From an uncultured bacterium (GTDB taxonomy: Bacteria; Bacillota_I; Bacilli_A; RF39; UBA660), in NCBI GenBank assembly GCA_900314225.1, contig OMUM01000104.1, forward strand, positions 1-13,583: a DNA stretch of 13,583 bases, in the 5' to 3' direction. This document shows, in pieces, positions 5,069 to 12,372 of this stretch (positions within the stretch are counted from its first letter, which is position 1; the number at the start of each line of letters is the position of its first letter). The position numbers were made by a program, and so were the translations under genes. The notes beneath the pieces were generated by a model. That model did no database searches, was not told the DNA's origin, and worked only from the letters and a program-made list of their open reading frames with translations.

Positions 5069-7765
5069 ATGAAGTACATGACACATAATGATATAAGAAA
5101 TACATGGTTTAAATTTTTTGAAAGCAAAGGACATAAAAAAGTAGAAAGTGCTTCTTTAATTCCAATTAATGATGATAGTCTTCTTTGGATTAATGCAGGA
5201 GTAACCCCGCTAAAAAAATATTTTGATGGAAGTGAAATACCAGAATCAAGAAGAATTGTAAATATTCAAAAATGTATAAGAACAAATGATATTGAAAATG
5301 TTGGAGTAACTAAAAGACATCAAACATTCTTTGAAATGATGGGAAACTTTAGCATTGGTGATTATTTTAAAGAAGATGCTATTAAATTTGCTTATGAATT
5401 ATTAACTAGTGATAAATATTTTGGTATTGACAAAAATTTACTATATGTAACTGTTTATACTGAAGATGAAACAGCTAAAAATCAGTGGATTAATGAAGGA
5501 CTAGATCCAACACATATCATTCCTTTAGAAGAAAATTTTTGGGAAATAGGGGAAGGCCCATGCGGACCAGATTCAGAAATTTTCTTTGATAGAGGAGAAA
5601 AATATGATCCAAATGGTAATGCTTTAGAATTATTTAAAAAAGATGAAGAGCAAGAAAGATATGTTGAAATATGGAACAATGTCTTTTCTCAATTTAATTC
5701 TAAACCAGGAATTGCCAGAAAAGATTATAAAGAATTACCTAGTAAAAATATTGATACTGGAGCAGGACTAGAAAGATGGTGTTGTATCTTTCAAGGCGTT
5801 GATTCTAATTTTGAAACAGATCTATTTACACCAATAATTAAACATATAGAAGAATTATCAACATTTGATTATGTTGGACAAAAAGAATTTAAAATAATAG
5901 CTGATCACATAAGAGCAATAACTTTTGCCTTAGCCGATGGAGCAACTTTCGAAAATATAGGAAGAGGCTATGTTTTAAGAAGATTACTACGTAGAAGTGT
6001 TCGTTTTGGTAAAAATATAGGAATAGAATGTCCATTCTTATATAAAATTGTCTCAGATGTTATCGATGTTATGAAAGATGCTTATCCATATTTAGTAGAT
6101 AAAAGAAGTGAGATAGAAGTTAAAATATTAGATGAAGAAAAATTGTTCTTAAAAACATTAGAATCAGGCGAAAGAAGATTAAAGGAATTAGTACAAAACT
6201 CCAATGATGGATATATTAGTGGAGAAGAAGCCTTTAAATTATATGATACATATGGTTTCCCGTTTGAATTAACTGAAGAATATCTTACTGATTTAGGCTA
6301 TAAGGTGTCACGTGAAGAATTTGATAAATATATGAATGTTCAAAAAGAAATGGCTAAAAAGAATGCTAAAAATATTTCCTCAATGGCTAGTCAGAAAAAA
6401 GTATTATTAGATTTTAAAGACCATTCTGAATTTGTCTATGGTATATATCGTCAAAGAAGTAATATAATTGCTATATTCTCTAATGATCAAAAAGTTAAAA
6501 GTATAGATCATGATACATATATTGCCGTTAAGAGGACTTGTTTCTATGCTACAAGTGGTGGACAAGTTGCTGATACTGGTATGATTATTGGAAAGAATTT
6601 TAAAGGACGTGTAATTGATGTATTTAAAGCTCCTAATGGTCAACATATTCATAAAGTAAAATTACTTGATGGAGTAATTACTGAAGGCGACGAAGTTGAA
6701 TTAGTACTTGACCGTGATAGACGTAAAAAAATTGAAAAGAATCATTCAAGTGTTCATATGTTACAATATGCTCTTCAACAAGTAGTTTCTAATACAATTA
6801 AACAAGCTGGAAGTTATGTTGATGATGAAAGATTAAGATTCGATTTTACATATTCTGGTAAAATTACCGATGAAAATTTACTTGATGTAGAAGCATTTGT
6901 TAATAAGATGATAGCCGAAAATATTATTGTTTCAACTGAAATAATGCCTATTGATAAAGCTAAAAAATTAGGAGCAATGGCCTTATTTACAGAAAAATAT
7001 GGTTCTATTGTAAGAGTTGTAAAAATTGGTAAATCAATAGAACTATGTGGAGGAACTCATGTTACAAATACAAGTCAAATAGAAAAGTTTGCCATTTATA
7101 ACTGTGAATCTAAAGGTAGTAATGTATATAGAGTAGAAGGAGTTACAGGAGATAAAATTGAAGATACTATTTATGACACAATAAAACCATATACCGATGA
7201 AAAATTAAAACTATTAATTAAAGCTAAAGAAATACTAGAAGAAGCAAGAAATTCAGGTATTAAATTAGAATTTAATGTAGATGTAAATAATGATACTCCT
7301 GAATCATATAAAGATATAATTTATAGTAAAAATGAACTTCAATATGTTCATCATGAAGTAAAAGAATTAGAAAAAAAATATTATGATATAAAAACTAAAG
7401 AAACTTTAGAAAACTTAGATATATATAGAGAACATATTAAAAAAATAAATGGTGTAGAAACATTAATAATGATCTTAGAAAATAAAGATGTCAATTTATT
7501 AAAGTTAATTGCTGATGAGCTTATTAATGAAATGAATAATGCTTTTATATTCTTTATAAATAAAAAAGATGATGATAGTGTTAATTTTATTGCTAAATCC
7601 ACATCATTTGTTAATGCCGGTTTAATAGTTAAGGATGCATCAGTTTCATCAAATGGTAATGGAGGAGGATCTCCTAAATTTGCACAAGGTGGAGGTAAAA
7701 CTACAAAGTTTGTTTCTGAAATAATTAAACATATTGAAAAGGTAATTAAAGAGGCAAATGAATAA
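5069..7765 (+). CDS. alaS: Alanyl-tRNA synthetase
   Basis: Charges tRNA-Ala with alanine and edits mischarged Ser/Gly. Full length at 898 aa. Class II core: RHQTFFEMMGNFSIGDYF in motif 2 (83-100), ENFWEIGEGPCGPDSEIFFD (155-174), GAGLERW, and GRGYVLRRLLRRSVR in motif 3 (298-312). Middle domain block GEEAFKLYDTYGFPFELT. Editing domain with metal-binding HSSVH (His559, His563) and CGGTH (Cys660, His664), so editing looks intact. The C-terminal C-Ala domain ends with a GNGGGSPKFAQGGG block, corresponding to the usual G-rich GG.pdmAQGGG motif. AGGAG (5056-5060) sits 8 bases before the ATG, and the upstream gene ends 3 bp away. It is third in the operon behind the alanine T-box, consistent with induction by uncharged tRNA-Ala. 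It overlaps holA by 8 bp. Confidence 0.98.
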   Translation: MKYMTHNDIRNTWFKFFESKGHKKVESASLIPINDDSLLWINAGVTPLKKYFDGSEIPESRRIVNIQKCIRTNDIENVGVTKRHQTFFEMMGNFSIGDYFKEDAIKFAYELLTSDKYFGIDKNLLYVTVYTEDETAKNQWINEGLDPTHIIPLEENFWEIGEGPCGPDSEIFFDRGEKYDPNGNALELFKKDEEQERYVEIWNNVFSQFNSKPGIARKDYKELPSKNIDTGAGLERWCCIFQGVDSNFETDLFTPIIKHIEELSTFDYVGQKEFKIIADHIRAITFALADGATFENIGRGYVLRRLLRRSVRFGKNIGIECPFLYKIVSDVIDVMKDAYPYLVDKRSEIEVKILDEEKLFLKTLESGERRLKELVQNSNDGYISGEEAFKLYDTYGFPFELTEEYLTDLGYKVSREEFDKYMNVQKEMAKKNAKNISSMASQKKVLLDFKDHSEFVYGIYRQRSNIIAIFSNDQKVKSIDHDTYIAVKRTCFYATSGGQVADTGMIIGKNFKGRVIDVFKAPNGQHIHKVKLLDGVITEGDEVELVLDRDRRKKIEKNHSSVHMLQYALQQVVSNTIKQAGSYVDDERLRFDFTYSGKITDENLLDVEAFVNKMIAENIIVSTEIMPIDKAKKLGAMALFTEKYGSIVRVVKIGKSIELCGGTHVTNTSQIEKFAIYNCESKGSNVYRVEGVTGDKIEDTIYDTIKPYTDEKLKLLIKAKEILEEARNSGIKLEFNVDVNNDTPESYKDIIYSKNELQYVHHEVKELEKKYYDIKTKETLENLDIYREHIKKINGVETLIMILENKDVNLLKLIADELINEMNNAFIFFINKKDDDSVNFIAKSTSFVNAGLIVKDASVSSNGNGGGSPKFAQGGGKTTKFVSEIIKHIEKVIKEANE

Positions 7766-8693
7766 TTATTTAATTGAAAATGAAGATTCAATTCTGATTG
7801 AACAAAAAGAAAAAGAAATAATAAATAAAAATAAATTTCAAAATGACCAAATCAATATCTATGATTTAGAAGAAGAATCTACTATTGAAGATGTTTTGGA
7901 AGACTTAGATACTTATAGTTTCCTAAGTTCTAAAAAAGTAATAATAATAAGAAATATTGAAGTATTAAAATATGATGAAAATAAGAAATCTTTTGACCAT
8001 TTATTTAAATATTTAGATAATTCAAGTTCAGATAATTTACTAATTATTGAAGCTAAAAAACTTGATAATAAAAGTAAAATTAGTAAAGAATTAAAGAAAA
8101 AATGTGATTTTGTAAAAATAGAAATCAATTCAAAAAGCTTTATTAGACAAAAATTAAAAGATTTTAATCTTTCTCAAGAAACAATTAATTTATTAGATGA
8201 ATATTGTTTAGGAGATATTTCTAAATTAGACAATGAATGTAATAAATTAATAAATTATAAATGGAATGAAAAAGAAATTACTAAAGAAGATATAATAAAA
8301 CTAGTTGCTAAAAAAGAAGGAGATTCCAAAGAAGTAACTTTTGAATTTATAAAAGCTTTAGCAAGTCGTGATAAAAGTAAAGCCTTAAAATTATTTAAAA
8401 ATCTTCTTAAATTAGATAGCGACGCTATAGGTATTATAGGATTACTTGCTAGTCAATTTAGAATTATGCTACAAGTAAAATTATTAGATGAAAGAAGAAT
8501 GACTGCTAAAGAAATCGCAAAAATGTTAGATGAAAATGAATATAGAATTAAAAAAACAAGAGAATTAACACCATTATATACTGAAAAAGAAATAAGAAAT
8601 TTAATTATCTCTTTAGAAGAAATAGATTTACAAACTAAAACAACCGATACTTCTGCTAAGAACTTACTAGAAATGTTTATTATAAATATGTAA
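7758..8693 (+). CDS. holA: DNA polymerase III delta subunit
   Basis: Delta subunit of the clamp loader, which opens the beta sliding clamp. The 311 aa are slightly shorter than the usual 330-345. An AAA+-like fold without a P-loop is expected for delta, and none is seen. Recognisable blocks: KKVIIIRNIEVLK (59-71), NLLIIEAKKLDNKSKISKEL (93-112), the hallmark LGDISKLDNECNKLINY (151-167), and SDAIGIIGLLASQFRIMLQVKLL (221-243) in the collar domain. The ATG at 7758 lies inside the alaS end with AAAGAGG (7748-7754) ahead; the 8-bp overlap indicates translational coupling. Placing holA in an aminoacylation-controlled operon is unusual. The gene ends at a hairpin shared with rarA. Confidence 0.92.
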   Translation: MNNYLIENEDSILIEQKEKEIINKNKFQNDQINIYDLEEESTIEDVLEDLDTYSFLSSKKVIIIRNIEVLKYDENKKSFDHLFKYLDNSSSDNLLIIEAKKLDNKSKISKELKKKCDFVKIEINSKSFIRQKLKDFNLSQETINLLDEYCLGDISKLDNECNKLINYKWNEKEITKEDIIKLVAKKEGDSKEVTFEFIKALASRDKSKALKLFKNLLKLDSDAIGIIGLLASQFRIMLQVKLLDERRMTAKEIAKMLDENEYRIKKTRELTPLYTEKEIRNLIISLEEIDLQTKTTDTSAKNLLEMFIINM

Positions 8694-8721
8694 AAAAATA
8701 AGAGATTGACCTCTTATTTTT
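8694..8721. terminator. Bidirectional terminator shared by holA and rarA
   Basis: A perfect 11-bp stem, 8694-8704 (A5 then TAAGAG) with 8711-8721 (CTCTTA then T5), and a 6-base loop. It starts right after the holA stop and includes the rarA stop codon (8714-8716). Confidence 0.85.
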
Positions 8722-9940
8722 CTTTATAATTATTTTTTATTTTTTCAAGTTTTTCATAAATTTCTTTTATAATTTTTTCATATCCTAGATCTTTTGGATG
8801 ATAATATTTTTTATTTTTTAATTTATCAGGCAAATATTGTTGTACAACAAAAGCCCCTTTATAGTCATGTGGATATTTATATTCTGATGAGTTTGTTTTA
8901 ATATGATTTGGAATTGAGCCAACTGATCCATTCTCTATATCACTTAATGCTTCATCAAATGCAATATGAGCAGTATTACTTTTTGGAGATAGAGCCATTT
9001 CAGTAACTATTGTACCAATGGGTATTCTAGCTTCTGGAAGTCCAACCCTTTCTGCCGCATTAATAGCAGCATCAAGTCTAGGTCCAATAGCTGGATTAGC
9101 AAGTCCTATGTCTTCATAAGCAATAACTGAAAGTCTTCTAAACAAAGAGTCTAAATCTTCCTCATAAACAAGTCTAGCAGCATAATGTAGAGATGCATCA
9201 ACATCACTTCCACGAATGGATTTTTGTAAACCACTGAGTACATCATAATGTCCATCACCATCTTTATCAGAGAAAAAAACTGGCTTACTATTTATTTTTT
9301 TTATTTTATCAATGGTAATGGTTTTATCATCTGTAGAATAATAACTAATCTCAAGTAAATTATAAGCATATCTTAAGTCGTTTCCAGAGAGTTTTGCTAT
9401 TAAATCAATACTTTTATCATCAATCTTAATATCTTCGAGAAAGCCACTCTTAATAGCCTTATTTAAGCCATATACAATATCATCATATTCAAGTTCCTTT
9501 AATTCAAATAATTGACATCTACTTCTAATAGCAGGATTAATAGAATGATATGGGTTAGATGTTGTCATACCAATCAATATAATTAAACCTGATTCTAAAC
9601 AAGGAAGTAATACATCTTGTTTATCTTTATTTAATCTGTGAATTTCATCCATTATTAAAACAAGTCCATCATACATCTTAGCTTCCTCTATAACAATATC
9701 TAAATCTTTCTTAGTATTATTAACAGCATTTAAAAATCTATATCTAACTCCTAAATCATTAACTATAGCATTCGCAATAGAAGTCTTACCAATACCAGGC
9801 TTACCATATAAAATCATTGAAAATAATTTTTTATTTTTAACTAAATTAGTAAGGATTTTACCTTCTCCAATTAAATGTCTTTGTCCTATAATATCTTTTA
9901 AACTTTTAGGAGCTAATTTATAAGCTAAAGGTTTATCCAT
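8714..9940 (-). CDS. rarA: Replication-associated recombination protein RarA (MgsA)
   Basis: AAA+ ATPase acting at stalled replication forks; homologous to clamp-loader subunits and to WRNIP1. The family normally begins M.kPLA.r.RP..l.d..GQ.HL, matching MDKPLAYKLAPKSLKDIIGQRHL, so the start is the ATG at 9940 with GGTGA at 9946-9950. The open frame extends 13 codons further to a TTG at 9979, without homology. Length is 408 aa. Walker A is GKPGIGKTS (46-54), Walker B LIMDEIHRL (Asp98, Glu99), sensor 1 TTSNP (126-130), and Arg finger in IRSRCQLF (Arg141). The C-terminal tetramerisation part has IRGSDVDASLHYAARL, YEDIGLANP, PEARIPI and YKYPHDYKGAFVVQQYLP. It converges on holA and is divergent from the xerD region. 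Confidence 0.95.
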   Translation of the reverse strand: MDKPLAYKLAPKSLKDIIGQRHLIGEGKILTNLVKNKKLFSMILYGKPGIGKTSIANAIVNDLGVRYRFLNAVNNTKKDLDIVIEEAKMYDGLVLIMDEIHRLNKDKQDVLLPCLESGLIILIGMTTSNPYHSINPAIRSRCQLFELKELEYDDIVYGLNKAIKSGFLEDIKIDDKSIDLIAKLSGNDLRYAYNLLEISYYSTDDKTITIDKIKKINSKPVFFSDKDGDGHYDVLSGLQKSIRGSDVDASLHYAARLVYEEDLDSLFRRLSVIAYEDIGLANPAIGPRLDAAINAAERVGLPEARIPIGTIVTEMALSPKSNTAHIAFDEALSDIENGSVGSIPNHIKTNSSEYKYPHDYKGAFVVQQYLPDKLKNKKYYHPKDLGYEKIIKEIYEKLEKIKNNYKEK

Positions 9941-9956
9941 TAAAATCACCAAATAT

Positions 9957-9965
9957 ATTTTACCA
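9957..9965 (-). promoter_or_regulatory. Candidate extended -10 promoter for rarA
   Basis: On the minus strand TGGTAAAAT (TGn plus TAAAAT, 5 of 6). The gap to GGTGA is 6 bases, as at yigZ, so the transcript would begin at or next to the ribosome-binding site. Confidence 0.4.
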
Positions 9966-9983
9966 AATAATATATTCAATTTA

Positions 9984-10013
9984 TAGTTAAATATTAAAAA
10001 AATATGCTATAAT
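9984..10013 (+). promoter_or_regulatory. Extended -10 promoter reading toward xerD
   Basis: TGCTATAAT at 10005-10013 is a perfect extended -10; expected start is about 10020. The -35 zone (about 9984-9991) is a poor match. The same nine bases occur as the extended -10 of the surface-protein gene at the right edge. Confidence 0.6.
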
Positions 10014-10256
10014 TTATATGATGAAAATATGAATAGTGATCAATTTCTAAATAATACATATTATTCATATGTTTCTTACATATCAATAATAAACAAAGTA
10101 AAAAACTTATATAACAATACAAAAAGACATATAATAAAAATACACTAATAAATTAACCAAAAACAGGATAATTAAATACCCCAAATAAAAAAGAGGTATT
10201 TTTAATATATAAAAGAAAGGATATTCAATCAATAAAGATTGATTTTATTTGAAATT
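10014..10256 (+). other. Long leader or small-RNA region upstream of xerD
   Basis: About 240 bases between the promoter and the xerD ATG. Contents: a stem 10027-10038 with 10059-10070 (9 bp plus wobbles); a 39-codon open frame 10029-10148 without a ribosome-binding site; a weak terminator near 10174-10203; a purine-rich AAAGG at 10216-10220; and a small hairpin 10225-10230 with 10237-10242 just before xerD. It could be a leader with attenuation or a roughly 185-base RNA ending at the weak terminator. No known RNA family is recognised. Confidence 0.3.
10174..10203 (+). terminator. Weak intrinsic terminator or attenuator before xerD
   Basis: AAATACC (10174-10180) pairs with GGTATTT (10195-10201) around a 14-base loop, followed by a run ending TTTTT at 10203. 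Only 7 bp with two G-C pairs, so termination is probably partial. Confidence 0.45.
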
Positions 10257-11144
10257 ATGAATATAGAAGATGCTATAAAGGAATTTATTAATTATTGTTT
10301 ATTTGAAAAAGGACTTTCTGATAAAACAAGAAAGTCATATGAAAATGATTTAAATGTATATAAAAACTTTTTAAATAAAGAAAAAATATCAAATGTAAAT
10401 GATATTAAAAGTGATAATATTAAAAAATTTATAAAAGAAAGAAATATTGAAAACACTACAACTATAGCTCATAATTTAACTGTTATAAAAAATTTTCATG
10501 CATATTTATTAAAAGAAGCAATTTCAAAAAATAATCCTGCTGAATTTATTGAAAGACCAAAGCTTCGCAAAAGTCTACCAAAAGTACTAAGTGAAGATGA
10601 TATTTATAAGTTGCTTGATATTAATATTTGTACTCCATTTGACTATCGAAATAAAGCTATGTTAGAATTAATGTATGGTTGTGGACTAAGAGTAAGTGAA
10701 TTAATAAACCTTGAAATAAATGATATTGATGAAATAAATTCAACAATTCGTGTAACAGGTAAAGGAAGCAAAGATAGGATTATACCAGTAGGGGAGTATT
10801 CTATTTATTATTTAAATGAATATCTTAAAATAAGAGACAATCTTCTTAAGAAAAAAACATGTAATAAGTTGTTTTTAAATAATCATGGTTTAGGGATAAC
10901 AAGACAAGGTTTTTTTAAAATTTTAAAAAGCTTATTAAAAGAAAAAGGTTTAAACGAAAATGTTTCACCACATACATTGAGACATTCATTTGCAACTCAT
11001 CTTGTAAATAGAGGTGCAGATCTAAGAAGTGTGCAAGAAATGTTAGGCCACGCTGATATTTCCACAACAAAAATATATACAAAAATAAGTGATGAAAAAG
11101 TAATTGAAGATTATCATAACTATCATCCAAGAAATAAAAAATAA
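10257..11144 (+). CDS. xerD: Tyrosine recombinase XerD
   Basis: Site-specific recombinase that resolves chromosome dimers at dif during segregation. An N-terminal SAM-like core-binding domain (1-90) has the motif EKGLSDKTRKSYENDL. The catalytic domain has all residues: Arg145 (CGLRVSEL), Lys169 (TGKGSKDR), His239 and Arg242 (PHTLRHSFATHL), His265 (LGHADIST), and the nucleophile Tyr274 (TTKIYTKI). The frame begins at a TTG (10239), but homology starts at the ATG at 10257, giving 295 aa. Neither start has a well-spaced ribosome-binding site; AAAGG at 10216-10220 is 36 bases from the ATG. XerD rather than XerC is chosen because deoB follows directly, as in the ripX-drm order of Bacillus. It is probably co-transcribed with deoB, 14 bp downstream. 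Confidence 0.9.
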   Translation: MNIEDAIKEFINYCLFEKGLSDKTRKSYENDLNVYKNFLNKEKISNVNDIKSDNIKKFIKERNIENTTTIAHNLTVIKNFHAYLLKEAISKNNPAEFIERPKLRKSLPKVLSEDDIYKLLDINICTPFDYRNKAMLELMYGCGLRVSELINLEINDIDEINSTIRVTGKGSKDRIIPVGEYSIYYLNEYLKIRDNLLKKKTCNKLFLNNHGLGITRQGFFKILKSLLKEKGLNENVSPHTLRHSFATHLVNRGADLRSVQEMLGHADISTTKIYTKISDEKVIEDYHNYHPRNKK

Positions 11145-11158
11145 ATTGAGGCGATAAT

Positions 11159-12322
11159 ATGAAATTTAAAAGAATATTTTTAATGGTTTTAGATTCAGTT
11201 GGAGTAGGGGAAGCAAAAGATGCAATAAAGTATGACGATATTGGAGCTAATACCCTAGGACATGTTGTACAACAAGATGATTTATTTATTCCAAATTTAA
11301 AAAAAATAGGTTTCTTAAATACTTTAACAATGAGTGATGATGAGAGTGAGGCATATTATACAATTGCTGAACCAAATAATGCAGGGAAAGATTCATTAAA
11401 TGGTCATTATGAAATAATAGGATTAAAAAATGAAATTCCATTTAAAACATATAATCAAGGTTTTGTTTATGATATTCTGAATGGTATTGAAGAAATAACA
11501 GGAAGAACAGTTATTGGAAACGTTTGTTCACGAGACAATTCAATAATTAACGAATTAGGAGAAAGACAATATAATTATGGTTCTATAATTGTTTATACAT
11601 CATCAGATTCCGATATACAAATTGCAGCGCATGAAGAATCTATACCAATCTCAACACTTTATGAATATTGTGAAAGAATCAGAGCATTAACTTTAAAAGA
11701 AAACTGGCATATAGCTCGAGTAATAGCAAGACCATTTAATGGAAAACCTGGTCACTACAAACTAATTAATGCAGCAAGAAAAGATTATGCTATAAAGCCA
11801 CCTAAAAAAACAATATTAAATAGCTTAATTGAAAATAACTATAATGTAATAGGAATTGGTAAAATAAATGATATATTTGATGGGCAGGGAATAAATAAAC
11901 AAATTAAAGCAATAAATAATACAGAAGCAATAAATAAATTAACAGATATTATAGACAAAAATTTTACAGGTCTATGTTTGGTGAATCTAAGTGATTTTGA
12001 TAGTCTTTATGGACACATGAGAGATGTTTCCGGATATGGAAAAGCCATAGAAGAATTAGATGTTGATATCCCAATAATATTAAATAAATTAAATATTGAT
12101 GACTTATTGATTATAACTGCTGACCATGGAAATGATCCAACTTTTAAAGGAAATGATCATACAAGAGAAAATGTGCCAGTAATAATATATAGTAGAAACT
12201 TTAAAAATCCTAAAAAATTAGATAAATTTGCAACACTTGCTAACATAGGAGCAACAATAGCTGATAATTTTGATATAGAAAAGCCAGAAATAGGTACAAG
12301 TATCCTAGATAAATTAGAATAA
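11159..12322 (+). CDS. deoB: Phosphopentomutase
   Basis: Interconverts ribose/deoxyribose 1-phosphate and 5-phosphate in nucleoside catabolism and salvage; functionally it pairs with tdk elsewhere in the window. Alkaline-phosphatase-superfamily metalloenzyme of 387 aa, normal for the family. Seen: metal Asp in VLDSVGVGEAKDA (Asp11/12 region), GANTLGH, the active-site block GKDSLNGHYEI (76-86), VNLSDFDSLYGHMRD, and the C-terminal metal motifs ITADHGNDPTF and GNDHTRENVPVI. The family usually has GKDT..GHWEI with a phosphorylated Thr; here the position is Ser79. TTGAGGCGAT at 11146-11155 provides the ribosome-binding site. Its 3' end faces the convergent surface-protein gene across a shared hairpin. 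Confidence 0.95.
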   Translation: MKFKRIFLMVLDSVGVGEAKDAIKYDDIGANTLGHVVQQDDLFIPNLKKIGFLNTLTMSDDESEAYYTIAEPNNAGKDSLNGHYEIIGLKNEIPFKTYNQGFVYDILNGIEEITGRTVIGNVCSRDNSIINELGERQYNYGSIIVYTSSDSDIQIAAHEESIPISTLYEYCERIRALTLKENWHIARVIARPFNGKPGHYKLINAARKDYAIKPPKKTILNSLIENNYNVIGIGKINDIFDGQGINKQIKAINNTEAINKLTDIIDKNFTGLCLVNLSDFDSLYGHMRDVSGYGKAIEELDVDIPIILNKLNIDDLLIITADHGNDPTFKGNDHTRENVPVIIYSRNFKNPKKLDKFATLANIGATIADNFDIEKPEIGTSILDKLE

Positions 12323-12342
12323 ACAATTATTTTTAAATAAAA

Positions 12343-12372
12343 AAAAAGAATTTACTTCGTTAAATTCTTTTT
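12343..12372. terminator. Bidirectional terminator shared by deoB and the surface-protein gene
   Basis: A perfect 12-bp stem, 12343-12354 (A5 then GAATTTA) with 12361-12372 (TAAATTC then T5), and a 6-base loop CTTCGT. The stop codon of the minus-strand gene (12360-12362) lies at the loop edge. Confidence 0.85.

Noticed and set aside
7381..7791. 136-codon minus-strand open frame opposite the alaS 3' end
   Set aside because: It is antisense to the conserved C-Ala coding region, has no recognisable protein features, and is a shadow of alaS codon bias.
9941..9979. N-terminal extension of RarA to TTG at 9979
   Set aside because: Family homology begins at MDKPLA (ATG 9940), which has GGTGA in front; the extension overlaps the candidate promoter.
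10014..10203. 6S RNA (ssrS) next to rarA, suggested by position, length and terminator
   Set aside because: The 5' and 3' ends do not pair into the long closed hairpin with a central bubble that defines 6S RNA; no motif supports it.
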